From positions 62,001-126,000 of the forward strand of contig JADJHZ010000013.1 of the NCBI GenBank assembly GCA_016707205.1: DNA of 64,000 bases. The letters are read 5' to 3'. Below are positions 18,316-27,568 of the stretch, one piece after another. The stretch is from Haliscomenobacter sp. Its GTDB lineage: Bacteria; Bacteroidota; Bacteroidia; Chitinophagales; Saprospiraceae. Both the position numbers and the translations under genes were made by a program. Position 1 is the first letter of the stretch. Every line of letters begins with the position of its first letter. A model generated the notes under the pieces. It saw only the letters and a list, made by a program, of their open reading frames with translations, ran no database searches and was not told the origin of the DNA.

Positions 18316-20523
18316 TTACAAGTTAAGCCAGTAGGTCATTTTGAGCACCAATGCCCGGTTTTTATTGACGAGCCCATCCGGGAAATAGTTGTCGGTATAA
18401 ACGACAAAGAGATCCGAAACGGGGGCAAATCGCCATTGGAAGCGCGAATTGACGTTAATATTGTCGATCTGATTGTTGTATTGAATAAAGGTAGTCCAGA
18501 ACACGTTGCTGGAAAAGGTCAAATCAATGCGGGGGCCGATGAGCAACAAGTCGGCGTCGGAATAGGGTTCGGGCATCCGGATTCGGTTATAGCTCGCAGC
18601 AAGGGAGATCGAGCCATAGGGTTGAATACGGTAATTCAACTCCCCGCTGAAGTTGGCGCGTTTGCCGTTGTAGTATTCGCCCAGGCGGGCCTCAAGCTCG
18701 AAGTTGAATTTTTTGCGCAAATTGGACGTATACGAAGCGATCAGCAGGTTCTGCAGGTAATCGGACCCCTCGGGAAGTTCCACTCCATCAGTGTTGGTGG
18801 GGTCGAACGAGAACGTCAGGAACACATATTCCTTTCGAAGACGCAAGTTGAAATAAGCCGTATTCTGGAATGAGATTCGATACATCAAATTCAAATCCCA
18901 ATCAGTGATGCCATCGTTGGGGTTGCCCAAAACATCAAAATCAATTCCGGGGCCGTGGCGGTTGATGATTCCGGTTTTAGGGTAAAAGTTGAACCAATCG
19001 GAGGAAGCGATTCGCCGGTACCCGGTCCGCCGCGCAAACCCCACTTCCGGATCGTAGTTTTCTCCGATCCATTCGGCGGTCAGGTACAGATCCCAAAGCA
19101 AAGAGCCATACCCCATCTGCGTTCCTGCTGCAAAGGCGTTAGCCGGCTGATGGGGTTGAAAGGAGTGGTGAAAAAAGGTTTTCCCTGTCCACCGGCTATC
19201 TTTGGAAGCCAGGTTGTAGTCCACCCCCAAAACCCGGTTAAAGTCGAAAGCCCCAAGGGTGTCCGGGATGGTCTGATCATGAATGGGCTGTTTATTAACT
19301 GCGATCAATCCGATATTAGATCGGTTGAAGACTTTTTGCTGGATAGCGGCCACCGTGTAATTAACCGAAGGGCGGCCAATAGCGGCATCTTTTGCAGTCT
19401 GCATGCTGAGCAGCCCCACACGGGTATTGCCGCCCATTTTGCCGCTCAGGCGCGCCCCGAAGTAAATGGGGTTTTGGACGTTCTGGCCGGTTTCTTCATC
19501 GCGGGCAACGCCAATGCGGCGGGAGAAAAAGGGCCTCAGGCGCTGCGTTCCGAAGTTTCCGAACAGGTCGGCGTTTTCCAGAAAAAACTGCCGGCGTTCG
19601 GGGAAAAAAATTTCAAACCGATCCAGATTGGTTACCTGCTGGTCGACTTCCACCTGGGAGAAGTCGGGGTTCACGGTAAGGTCGAGGTTCAGGGAAGGCC
19701 CCAGGCCGATTTTGGCATCGCCCCCAAAGGATGCGTCCCGCCCGATGCCCTGCCCATCGAGGCGATCCTCGCTGTAATTGGCAGAAAAGAAGGGAATGGC
19801 GACCATATTTCCTCCCGGCTTGGGCAGAGGCTCCTCCCAAGCCAGCTTGTTTATATAAGCCAGATTCAGGATCGGAAACTGCCGGGGAGTTTGGGGCCAA
19901 ACCGAGCGTTCGCCGTATTCGCTGTCGATCCGGTAAATCTTCACGTTCCACAAAACGCTCCCTTCGTTATAGCGGAGGCTTTTTAGGGGAATGGCGAACT
20001 CCCCGAGCCAGTACCCGTCATACATTCTGCCCGAAGAAATCCATCGGTTGTCCCAACTCAGATCCAGGTCGGAACTTTCGTTCCCTCCGTTCGCTATCAG
20101 TCCTTCCCGTTGCACGCCGAAAGGGTTAACGCCAAATTGAAAGGCGTTGGTATTATCCTGAAACGGGTCAAAAACGATCACGATGGCGTCGTTGGCTTCT
20201 CCCCGGAAGTCGCGGCGCAGGGAAGGCGTCACGTATTTTCGTTCTTCCGGGAGGTTGTACATGACGGCGCCCACATAGATGTAGTCGTCGTCAAACATCA
20301 TGCGAACCACGGTTTGTCCTACTGCCAGACAGGAGTCGAGCGGAAATTGCTCAAAAAAATTGGTTATCCCTTTCGCTTGTCCCCAATCGGGTTCATCCAT
20401 GAGGCCGTCGATCCGGATGGGTCCATGCGCCCGCTTGGCGTAGAGCGTGTCTGGAGTTTGTCCACACAAACAAAAAAAAGCGCCCAGGCTTAATGCCAGG
20501 GACAACCACAATGCCTTTGCCAT
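18316..20523 (-). CDS. DUF5916 outer-membrane protein with CBM9-like N-terminus
   Basis: Predicted 735 residues starting at the ATG at 20523, where the signal peptide begins (MAKALWLSLALSLGAFFCL); the frame is open a further nine codons upstream. The N-terminal third is a carbohydrate-binding CBM9-like fold (IRIDGLMDEPDWGQAK, FDDDYIYVGAVMYN). The rest is the DUF5916 beta-barrel with the segment DLTVNPDFSQVEVDQQVTNL and the final strand NSRFQWRFAP...LKMTYWLNL. The function of the family is unknown; an outer-membrane role is inferred. A paralogue lies at 42.5-44.7 kb. Confidence 0.9.
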   Translation of the reverse strand: MAKALWLSLALSLGAFFCLCGQTPDTLYAKRAHGPIRIDGLMDEPDWGQAKGITNFFEQFPLDSCLAVGQTVVRMMFDDDYIYVGAVMYNLPEERKYVTPSLRRDFRGEANDAIVIVFDPFQDNTNAFQFGVNPFGVQREGLIANGGNESSDLDLSWDNRWISSGRMYDGYWLGEFAIPLKSLRYNEGSVLWNVKIYRIDSEYGERSVWPQTPRQFPILNLAYINKLAWEEPLPKPGGNMVAIPFFSANYSEDRLDGQGIGRDASFGGDAKIGLGPSLNLDLTVNPDFSQVEVDQQVTNLDRFEIFFPERRQFFLENADLFGNFGTQRLRPFFSRRIGVARDEETGQNVQNPIYFGARLSGKMGGNTRVGLLSMQTAKDAAIGRPSVNYTVAAIQQKVFNRSNIGLIAVNKQPIHDQTIPDTLGAFDFNRVLGVDYNLASKDSRWTGKTFFHHSFQPHQPANAFAAGTQMGYGSLLWDLYLTAEWIGENYDPEVGFARRTGYRRIASSDWFNFYPKTGIINRHGPGIDFDVLGNPNDGITDWDLNLMYRISFQNTAYFNLRLRKEYVFLTFSFDPTNTDGVELPEGSDYLQNLLIASYTSNLRKKFNFELEARLGEYYNGKRANFSGELNYRIQPYGSISLAASYNRIRMPEPYSDADLLLIGPRIDLTFSSNVFWTTFIQYNNQIDNINVNSRFQWRFAPVSDLFVVYTDNYFPDGLVNKNRALVLKMTYWLNL

Positions 20524-20586
20524 ATCCTGTTCAGGTGTTCTTTGGTACAAAGAAAGGAAAGAGCGCGGATACGGAAAAACTAATCT

Positions 20587-21660
20587 TTAGCTCCCTTTAA
20601 CCCCGTCTAATTCAAGCGCTTTCCGGCCGCGGTCTCCAAACCAATGCACCGCTTCGATCAACGGGGCAAACCGGGGATCTTGGGTATGGCCTTGTTTGTA
20701 GCGATAATAGATCTGCTGTACGATCACGCCGATTTTAAATAATCCGAAAACAAAGAAGAACAGGATATGCTCAAGCCCCTTGCCGCCTTTTCTGGAAGCA
20801 TAACGTTCGAGCAGGCCTTCCCGGCTTAGGTTCCCCGGTAGCCAGGTAAGGTTGCCGATTGATGCAACCAGTGGGTTGATCTCTTCCGGCTCAATCCAAT
20901 AGGCCATAGAGAGTCCCAGATCCATCCGGGGGTCGCCAATAGTACACATTTCCCAATCCAGCACGGCCCGGATGCGGGTTAGATTTTCGGGGTCGAGTAC
21001 AAGGTTGTCGTATTTGTAGTCGTTGTGAAGCAAAGAAGGGCTTCCGTCGGGAACGCTGTTTGTGCGCATCCAATCCGCCAGGAGGTTCATAGTCCCGATC
21101 GGTTCGGTTTCTGCCCGGTAGTATCGCTCAATCCATCCTTCCACCTGGCGGGCAATATAACCTTCGGGTTTGCCCAATGCGCCAAGCCCCGCGGAATCGA
21201 TGTCCAGGTTGTGCAGATCGGCCAGATTGTCGATAAACGCTTCAGAAAGCCCCTTCATAACCCCTGGGTTGAGGTCCAGGTCTTTTTGGGGGCGATTTCG
21301 AAGGATCACGCCTTCTACGCGTTCCATCAGGTAAAAAGGCGCTCCAAGCACTTCCGGATCTTCGCACAGCAAGACCGGCTTAGGGATTTTGCTGTAAACC
21401 GGCTGCAGGCTTGTCAGTACCCGGAATTCGCGTCCCATATCATGGGCGGTCTTGACATGGGTTCCAAATGGCGGGCGGCGCAGAACCAGTTGGCCGAGAT
21501 TGGTTTCGATGAGGTAGGTCAGGTTGGAAAACCCGCCGGGAAACTGCTGTACATCAAGAATAGACTGAAACTCCGGCAGGGCCGACTCCAGATATCTTTG
21601 CAGGGAATCAACGGGCAACTCCTCCCCCGGCCTGATGTCTTTCGCTTCGTCCATGATCAT
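20587..21660 (-). CDS. APH-like phosphotransferase (ACAD10/11 kinase-type)
   Basis: Predicted 357-residue cytosolic kinase of the aminoglycoside phosphotransferase fold. It has the N-terminal FSNLTYLI strand, the lysine-equivalent region LVLRRPP, the catalytic loop LLHNDYKYDNLVL and the metal motif AVLDWEMCTIGDPRMDLG. This subgroup occurs in bacteria beside acyl-CoA dehydrogenases and is fused to one in animal ACAD10/ACAD11, where the kinase phosphorylates 4-hydroxyacyl substrates before the dehydrogenase domain acts. The adjacent gene is such a dehydrogenase, 75 bp upstream on the same strand. Antibiotic resistance is unlikely. Confidence 0.9.
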   Translation of the reverse strand: MIMDEAKDIRPGEELPVDSLQRYLESALPEFQSILDVQQFPGGFSNLTYLIETNLGQLVLRRPPFGTHVKTAHDMGREFRVLTSLQPVYSKIPKPVLLCEDPEVLGAPFYLMERVEGVILRNRPQKDLDLNPGVMKGLSEAFIDNLADLHNLDIDSAGLGALGKPEGYIARQVEGWIERYYRAETEPIGTMNLLADWMRTNSVPDGSPSLLHNDYKYDNLVLDPENLTRIRAVLDWEMCTIGDPRMDLGLSMAYWIEPEEINPLVASIGNLTWLPGNLSREGLLERYASRKGGKGLEHILFFFVFGLFKIGVIVQQIYYRYKQGHTQDPRFAPLIEAVHWFGDRGRKALELDGVKGS

Positions 21661-21666
21661 TAGGTT

Positions 21667-21687
21667 TTAGACGTTAGACGTTAGCAG
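21667..21687. repeat. Heptamer array (TTAGACG, TTAGACG, TTAGCAG)
   Basis: Three 7-mers in the 75-bp gap between the dehydrogenase stop and the kinase start. The same TTAGACG unit makes up the array downstream of rho. Confidence 0.65.
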
Positions 21688-21735
21688 CAGCAGCAACCTC
21701 ATTATCCGAATGCCTTTCCACCGTCCACCGTCTAT

Positions 21736-22928
21736 TCAGTATTTTTTAAGGATCTTTCTGGCCAGGGAAGCCTTATGCACTTCATCCGGCCCGTCGTAAA
21801 TCCTTGCGCCGCGTTCCTCCCGGTAATAATAAGACAACAGCGTATCATCCGTGACCCCAAGGGCGCCATGTACCTGAACCGCCCGGTCGATCACGCGCTG
21901 CAACACATTGGCGGCAAAAAACTTGATCGAGGAGATCTCGGCGGAGGCGGCACGCTGCCCTTCTTCCTGAATTTTCAAAGCGGTATGGAGCACCATATAT
22001 CTGGCGGCGTCGATTTCCGCCCTGCTTTCCGCAATAAAAGACTGGACCAATTGCATTTGCCCGAGCACTTTGCCGGGGCGATTTCGCGCGCCACTGCCCG
22101 CTGGCACATCAGGTCGAAGGCGCGCTCGCAGACGCCGATCCACCGCATGCAGTGGTGGATCCGGCCGGGGCCAAGCCGCTCCTGGGCAAGAACAAATCCC
22201 GAGCCTTCGGGGCCCAGGAGGTTACTGACGGGCACCCGGACGTCGGTATACCGGATCTCTCCATGGCTGTGCCATCCTTCACCGGTGTGGCCCATTACGG
22301 GAATATTGCGGACCAGTTCAAACCCCGGTGTATCGGTAGGAACGATGATCATACTAGCTTTGAGGTAAGGATTCTCCGCCTCGGGGTTGGTGACGGCCAT
22401 AACGATGGCAAATGCTGCTCCATCTGCCGAGGTGGTAAACCATTTATGCCCATTGATCACAAAATGGTCGCCGTCCCGCACGGCCGTTGTTCCTAAAAGC
22501 AAGGGGTTGGACCCGGCAAACCCTGGTTCCGTCATCGAAAAGCAAGAGCGGATCGTTCCATCCAGCAGGGGATGAAGGTATTTTCCCCGGATCTCCGGGC
22601 TGGCATACTGAATGAGCAGTTCCAAATTTCCGGCATCCGGCGCCTGGCAATTAAAGGTGAAATGGCCAAAAGGGGTTCGGCCTAATAATTCGCCTAACTG
22701 AGCCACCTCCATCAGGTTCAGCCCTGCGCCTCCGTGCGCTTCGGAGTGATAAGGATTCCAGGCGCCGAGGGCTTTTACCTTCTCCCTTTTGGAACGCAAA
22801 ACGGGTTCTACTTCCTTAAAGGGCATATTCATCCATTCTTCTTCAAAAGGGATGATTTCTGCTTCCAGAAAAGCGCGCACCTTTGGGTACAAAGACCGGA
22901 GCCGGTCGGTGGCAAACAGGTCAACCAT
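21736..22928 (-). CDS. Acyl-CoA dehydrogenase, ACAD10/11-like, with a one-base frameshift
   Basis: Two overlapping frames together give a normal 397-residue acyl-CoA dehydrogenase. The first runs from 22928 and carries the N-terminal helical domain and the FAD/substrate segments CFSMTEPGFAGSNP and INGHKWFTTSADG. The second continues with GKVLGQMQLVQ, QVHGALGVTDD and the C-terminal YDGPDEVHKASLA typical of the ACAD10/11 group. The join is at the G4 run 22075-22078, where one added base restores the frame. The enzyme should oxidise acyl-CoA, probably products prepared by the neighbouring kinase. Whether the break is real or a sequencing error cannot be told from one sequence; error is favoured. 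Confidence 0.88.
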
Positions 22929-22941
22929 AGCTGAAATACAT

Positions 22942-24150
22942 TTAAATGAACAACACGACGAGGAACGTAAGCACGGTAGCTACAAACCCCACCATGAACA
23001 AATTGTAGGAAATCGTCAGGTAGCGGTATTTTTTATCCAACACCTTTCCCAGATGATAAAGGTCCCGGGTCATATTTCCATATAACAAGTCCGTATTCCG
23101 GAACAGGTCGTCCATCCCTTCTTCGTAGGCTTCGAGGTCAAGAGAAACGAAATTGCCGAAAAAGACCAGGTTTTTTCTAACTTCTTTAGGATCTTTTTGT
23201 CCGCGGTTCAACGAAGTCACCTTAGGTCTGGCCGATAGAACGGCAAAAATCAGCGACGTCAGTCCGGTGACGAGGAAAATAACTACAGGGAGCACGACCA
23301 CAGGTTTTACTTCGGCGATATTTCGGTAGGAAAGAAAGGTGATGAGTACGCTAATCATGATGGAGTTGACGCTGATCATGATATTGGCTTTGTTATCGGC
23401 TATAGCGCTCAGGTTGATGTGGTTGCGGTAGTTGGCGCGGAAAAAAGTTTGGGCAGCGCGAACCGGGCTTTCCGGCTCCAGGTAGTTGAATCGGCCTTCC
23501 GGTTGGGTTATTTCCGTTTCTTTGCGGCGCTCTTTTTCCAACCCTTGCTGCAAAGAAAGAATCAACGACGATAGCAGGGGCTGGTAATGGCGTTTGGAGT
23601 GCCTGTGATATAACTGCAGGCGCAAAAGGCGCTCTGATTGAACCTCCAGCCAGGCGCGTTTCTCCAGAAATGGTTGTTCGAGGAACTCCCATTCCAGTTT
23701 CAAAAGAGCCAGCCGCTGCGCCCCCTCCCGAAGCAATCCCTCGATCAGATACGCATCGCTCACCAGGCGCTCTTCTGCAGAGGCGGGAGTGTGCCGGCTC
23801 AGCAGGGTTTGGAGGCATTGCACCAGGCGAACGCGCCGGTCTTCCTCGCACCGATGCGCCTGGAAAAAAGCGCGCACTTCTTTAAGGGAGGCCTGCAGCG
23901 GGACGCGGTAATCCAAAGCAAATCCAGCCGGAACGAACCAGGCAGCCAACTCGGCCAGTTGGGCTGTTTCCGGATCTATTCCATCCGTCTCGGCAATTTC
24001 CCGCACCGTAGCGGCCATGCGTTCGGCCAATTCATAGTTGTGGAAAACCAACCGGGCATCCGGCGTCCGGTTAAACAACTCCAGCATGTACGCGGATAGC
24101 TGCTGCAGCAATTCCACTAAATTAACCTTTCCCGTTTTAATCTCTCCCAT
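22942..24150 (-). CDS. Pycsar-effector-like membrane protein (DUF5706/PycTM) with degenerate HD domain
   Basis: Predicted 402 residues. The C-terminal half matches the PycTM/DUF5706 pattern: FFRANYRNHINLSAIADNKANIMISVNSI split here as FFRANYRNHINLSA and ADNKANIMISVNS, followed by a pair of membrane helices (about 255-310) and a last helix at the C-terminus. The N-terminal part resembles an HD phosphohydrolase domain but has lost key ligands: one histidine (VFHNYE) remains, while the positions expected to hold HT and HD read LAE and FVP. It is thus probably not a phosphohydrolase. PycTM proteins act as cCMP/cUMP-activated membrane effectors in Pycsar defence, but housekeeping relatives are frequent in Bacteroidota. 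No cyclase gene is adjacent. Confidence 0.85.
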   Translation of the reverse strand: MGEIKTGKVNLVELLQQLSAYMLELFNRTPDARLVFHNYELAERMAATVREIAETDGIDPETAQLAELAAWFVPAGFALDYRVPLQASLKEVRAFFQAHRCEEDRRVRLVQCLQTLLSRHTPASAEERLVSDAYLIEGLLREGAQRLALLKLEWEFLEQPFLEKRAWLEVQSERLLRLQLYHRHSKRHYQPLLSSLILSLQQGLEKERRKETEITQPEGRFNYLEPESPVRAAQTFFRANYRNHINLSAIADNKANIMISVNSIMISVLITFLSYRNIAEVKPVVVLPVVIFLVTGLTSLIFAVLSARPKVTSLNRGQKDPKEVRKNLVFFGNFVSLDLEAYEEGMDDLFRNTDLLYGNMTRDLYHLGKVLDKKYRYLTISYNLFMVGFVATVLTFLVVLFI

Positions 24151-24406
24151 GCCTTTTATCTTCCTGAATCATTTCCGGAAGGTATAGAAAAACGCAGCCT
24201 TTCCCAATAGGTTAGCTGGGGAATTTCATCTTATCTTCCCTATGTGTTTTTTACCCGGGCAATGCGCTGTCTTTGGGTAGTACGCACGTTGGAGCGGTGG
24301 GTGAAATGACAAACCGCGCTGCATCGCATATACTTAACTGCTTGCTGAAACGTTACCCCTATAAGTGGCTGTGCCGCTTAATTCTTTAACACCCAGATCC
24401 TTTGCC
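24151..24406. other. Intergenic gap, nothing identified
   Basis: Divergent gap between the PycTM-like gene and the lipoprotein gene. No RNA, repeat or full consensus promoter seen; TGTCTTTG near 24270 is one base off a -7 box. Confidence 0.3.
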
Positions 24407-25942
24407 ATGTATTTCCGCCTGTTCCTTTTATACCTTCTCGGTTGGTCTGCGCTATCCTGCGATTCTTTTTCCAATCTGGAGGACATCGAAACGCCTCCTT
24501 ATGAGGCGGAGTTCGCTTTTCCTTTGGTGAATTCGAGCATTGCGGTCAAGGACGTGCTGGAAGAACTCGACAACCTGGCTACGCTTATTCTGGTAGATTC
24601 CTCGGGGTTGCTGCACTTTATTTACCGGGGGGATTTACTCACGCGGACCAGCGAGGAAATTTTCGGCAACATCAGCAATGCCCTTCCTCCTTTGATACCG
24701 ATATTAGGTAATACGATGCCTATCCCCCTTGTCTTGCCCAATGGAGTCGACCTCGACAGGGTCGACCTGAAGTCGGGGAATTTTATTTTCTATGCCGAAA
24801 ACCCCAACCTGCAGCCGGTCAACGTTCTGATAACGATTCCCGAACTTCAGCGGGAAGGGCAGCCGTTTTCGATTCCTTTCAGTATCCCGGCATATAGCGG
24901 TTCCGGCGCCAGGCCTTCTGCGACGAATGGTTCTGCTCCGGCATCTCTTCAAGGCTATTCGTTTCTCCCCGATGGAGATACCGTTCATATTCAGGTTAAG
25001 GCGTTGGCGCCCGGTAACGTACAAGTCAATTTACAGAATACAGTCGTCCAATTTAATCAACTTGCCTTTTCTTACGCCGAAGGGTTTCTTGGCAAGCTTA
25101 TTTATGAGGGGGAAAAGGATACGGTCGGGATTGATTTCTTCGAAACTCAGTACATTCAGGGGGACATCCGGTTTGCCGATCCCAGGGTTGCGTTCCACTT
25201 TGAAAATTCGCTCGGAATTCCAACCCGGGCCGTGGTAAATGCCTTCGACGTGTTCACCATCAAAGGAGGAAAACTCCAGGTTGAAAGTCCGGTGGTCCAA
25301 ACCGGGATTGACTTCCCTTATCCTTCGTTAACCGAAGTGGGGCAAACGAAAACGAGTACGTTTGTTTTTACTAAAGCCAATTCCAATATCGACGACTTAC
25401 TGAACTCCGGCCCCACTGCCGTTGCCTACGATGTAGACGCCATCACCCATCCCGATGGCAACACCGCTATACGGGGATTTGTGACAGATAAAAGCTTTTA
25501 CCGGATCCAAATGGAAATTGACCTTCCCCTGGAAGGCCAGGTCGACCAATTTGAGGCGGAAAGGGAGTTTAATATCGACCTGAAAGATCTTCAGGATGCT
25601 CAAAAAGTGGAGTTCAAAATGGTCACCGACAACTTCATCCCCCTTGACCTCGACCTGCAGGCGTATTTCCTGGACGAGGATCAAGTCGTTCTGGATTCTC
25701 TGTTGCCCAAACGGGACCGGCTGATCAAAGGTGCGGCCTTCCCTTCCGGCCAGTCCCAAACTTCGACGTTTTTTGTCCCCTTCGAAGGAGAACGGTTGGC
25801 GAAAATCCTAAAGGCCCAAAAGCTGCGAGTCGACGCATTTTTCTCCACCGATACCAACAAAGGCCGCGATATCCGCATACAGTCCAGCCAAAGCCTTCAT
25901 TTCAGGCTTGGCGCCAGAGCCACGGTTAAGATTGGTGGTTAG
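24407..25942 (+). CDS. Secreted lipoprotein-like protein, function unknown
   Basis: Predicted 511 residues from the ATG at 24407; a GTG 14 codons upstream is in frame but would place extra residues before the signal peptide. The start MYFRLFLLYLLGWSALSC looks like a lipoprotein signal with the cysteine at residue 18 (an imperfect lipobox). The mature part is beta-rich with no domain I recognise, and ends in ARATVKIGG. It precedes the DUF5723 gene by 66 bp, so the two probably form an operon. The stop codon lies inside a heptamer repeat array. Confidence 0.8.
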   Translation: MYFRLFLLYLLGWSALSCDSFSNLEDIETPPYEAEFAFPLVNSSIAVKDVLEELDNLATLILVDSSGLLHFIYRGDLLTRTSEEIFGNISNALPPLIPILGNTMPIPLVLPNGVDLDRVDLKSGNFIFYAENPNLQPVNVLITIPELQREGQPFSIPFSIPAYSGSGARPSATNGSAPASLQGYSFLPDGDTVHIQVKALAPGNVQVNLQNTVVQFNQLAFSYAEGFLGKLIYEGEKDTVGIDFFETQYIQGDIRFADPRVAFHFENSLGIPTRAVVNAFDVFTIKGGKLQVESPVVQTGIDFPYPSLTEVGQTKTSTFVFTKANSNIDDLLNSGPTAVAYDVDAITHPDGNTAIRGFVTDKSFYRIQMEIDLPLEGQVDQFEAEREFNIDLKDLQDAQKVEFKMVTDNFIPLDLDLQAYFLDEDQVVLDSLLPKRDRLIKGAAFPSGQSQTSTFFVPFEGERLAKILKAQKLRVDAFFSTDTNKGRDIRIQSSQSLHFRLGARATVKIGG

Positions 25943-25957
25943 TGATTGGTGGTTGAG
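25930..25957. repeat. Heptamer array across the lipoprotein stop codon
   Basis: Four 7-mers GATTGGT, GGTTAGT, GATTGGT, GGTTGAG. The first two encode the last residues and the TAG stop (25940-25942) of the lipoprotein. Same unit as at 5005 and 5260. Confidence 0.7.
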
Positions 25958-26008
25958 GTGGTAGATGGTTTTTATTATACTATATCCCCAAAAGTAGATG
26001 CCAAGCTT

Positions 26009-27394
26009 ATGAATTCGATGCGTTTTTTCCTTTTCCTTATGGTCTTTTATCCTGCAGGGCTTGGCGCCCAGCACGATTTGTCGACGCATTTTATGTCGGG
26101 CGTCTACCAGGCCATGTGGAGCAACCCGGCTACTGTTCCGGACCACCGCGTGGTAATTTCCCTTCCGGGCGTGTATAATCATTTCTGGAATAGCGGATTT
26201 TCCTGGTCCGACGCTATCCGGGAAGATCCTGGCGGTCAGCGCACGCTCGATATAGATAGGCTGATCGACGGACTGGAAAGCAAAAATTTCATTAAAGAAC
26301 GTCTGGATATTCAGACTTTCGGGCTGGCGGTTCAGGCGGGCAACTGGACCTTCAGCGCCGGGCACCAGGCGCGTTTTCACGCCTACGCCTATTATCCGAA
26401 AGAACTGGCGCAACTCATCTGGAAAGGCAACGCCCAGTTTATCGGGCAAACGGTTTCGATAGGCCCGGAGCTCTTCACGAGAGGGTACCAGGAGTTCCAT
26501 CTGGGCCTGGCGGTCCGGCCCCGGGAATCGTTCCGGTTGGGCGCCCGCGTCAAGCTTCTGAGCGGGATCGGAGATGCGTCTACTTCCCGTAGCGACCTTG
26601 CGCTATCTACCAGCGACGATATTTATCAATTGACGCTGAACTCGGATTTTCAGTTCAACGCCACCGCTCCATTGCAATATAACGGCCTGGACGATTTTAC
26701 GGTGGATGTGGATGCTGCAGATTTTCCGTTTGACCAGTTGTTCAGCAAAAACAACGGAATTGCCCTTGACCTGGGCGCGGAGTTTTTTCTCGACCGCCTT
26801 ACCCTTCGGGCCAGTGTACTCGATTTGGGGAGAATCACCTGGAAGCAGGACGCTACCAATCTTTCCCTGACCGGTGATTTTGAATTCAAGGGCCTGGATG
26901 TTTTCCGGCAACTGCTCGACGACACCAGCAATATTGCCGGCGGGGTGATCGACAGTCTGGAGGCGATTTACGATATTCGCCAATCGTTTGTCCAGTACCG
27001 GACTGCACTTCCTATGCAAACTTTTCTGAGCGCTACGCTGGCGCTGAACGATTCCTGGGATCTTCACGCACTGGCTTATGGAGAACGACTGGGAAGCCGC
27101 TTTTTTCCGGCGTTTGCGGCCGGGGCCCAGATGCGGGTTGGCCGGTTTATGCAGTGGGGGCTTTCTTATGTGGCCCGGTATTACCAATACGATCAAATGG
27201 GCGCCAACGTCAGTATTAGGCTTGGCCCTATCCAGGCAGTGGCCTCTACCGATCATCTTCCCGGGCTCGTTGGTTGGAAAAAGGCGCATCAGGCCAACCT
27301 CCGCCTCGGATTAAATCTGGTTTTCGGCCTTTCCGAAGCGGCACAAAGCCGGGGTCCCAAACGCTTATTTATCGACGAGCGAAAATTTTTCTAG
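26009..27394 (+). CDS. DUF5723-like outer-membrane protein
   Basis: Predicted 461 residues from the ATG at 26009, which precedes a signal peptide (MNSMRFFLFLMVFYPAGLGAQ). The sequence then shows a conserved-looking AMWSNPATVPDHRVVISLPG start and alternating beta strands to a C-terminal aromatic (ERKFF), as in Bacteroidota beta-barrels of the DUF5723 type. A porin or T9SS-accessory role is possible but unproven. It shares orientation with the preceding lipoprotein gene. Confidence 0.8.
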   Translation: MNSMRFFLFLMVFYPAGLGAQHDLSTHFMSGVYQAMWSNPATVPDHRVVISLPGVYNHFWNSGFSWSDAIREDPGGQRTLDIDRLIDGLESKNFIKERLDIQTFGLAVQAGNWTFSAGHQARFHAYAYYPKELAQLIWKGNAQFIGQTVSIGPELFTRGYQEFHLGLAVRPRESFRLGARVKLLSGIGDASTSRSDLALSTSDDIYQLTLNSDFQFNATAPLQYNGLDDFTVDVDAADFPFDQLFSKNNGIALDLGAEFFLDRLTLRASVLDLGRITWKQDATNLSLTGDFEFKGLDVFRQLLDDTSNIAGGVIDSLEAIYDIRQSFVQYRTALPMQTFLSATLALNDSWDLHALAYGERLGSRFFPAFAAGAQMRVGRFMQWGLSYVARYYQYDQMGANVSIRLGPIQAVASTDHLPGLVGWKKAHQANLRLGLNLVFGLSEAAQSRGPKRLFIDERKFF

Positions 27395-27441
27395 GCATAA
27401 CCGGTTTATGGCGGCAATACCCGAAGGATTTTCCTGCAACG

Positions 27442-27473
27442 CTTGCGCCAAAAAAGAAAGAAGTCTATATTTG
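27442..27473 (+). promoter_or_regulatory. Promoter of tRNA-Met
   Basis: -33 element CTTG (27442-27445) and -7 element TATATTTG (27466-27473) with a 20-bp spacer, ending 20 bp before the tRNA. This matches the Bacteroidota sigma-A consensus. Confidence 0.75.
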
Positions 27474-27492
27474 CATCCGCTTTCGGGCAATT

Positions 27493-27568
27493 GGCGCGGT
27501 AGCTCAGCTGGTCAGAGCGTGCGATTCATAATCGCAAGGTCGGGAGTTCAAGCCTCCCCGCGCTACCA
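27493..27568 (+). tRNA. tRNA-Met (anticodon CAU), one base short in the acceptor/T-stem junction
   Basis: Cloverleaf: acceptor GGCGCGG, D-stem GCTC/GAGC, anticodon stem TGCGA/TCGCA with loop TTCATAA (CAU), T-arm GGGAG-TTCAAGC-CTCCC, and encoded CCA. The 3' acceptor strand reads CGCGCT where CCGCGCT is needed, so one C is missing from the run at 27556-27559. Elongator Met is favoured over Ile2; initiator features are absent. Confidence 0.9.

Noticed and set aside
20587..21660. Aminoglycoside resistance kinase
   Set aside because: Sequence and the adjacent ACAD10/11-like gene place it in the acyl-metabolism branch of the fold.
22942..24150. Complete Pycsar defence system
   Set aside because: Only the membrane protein is present; neighbours are metabolic genes and no cyclase was found.
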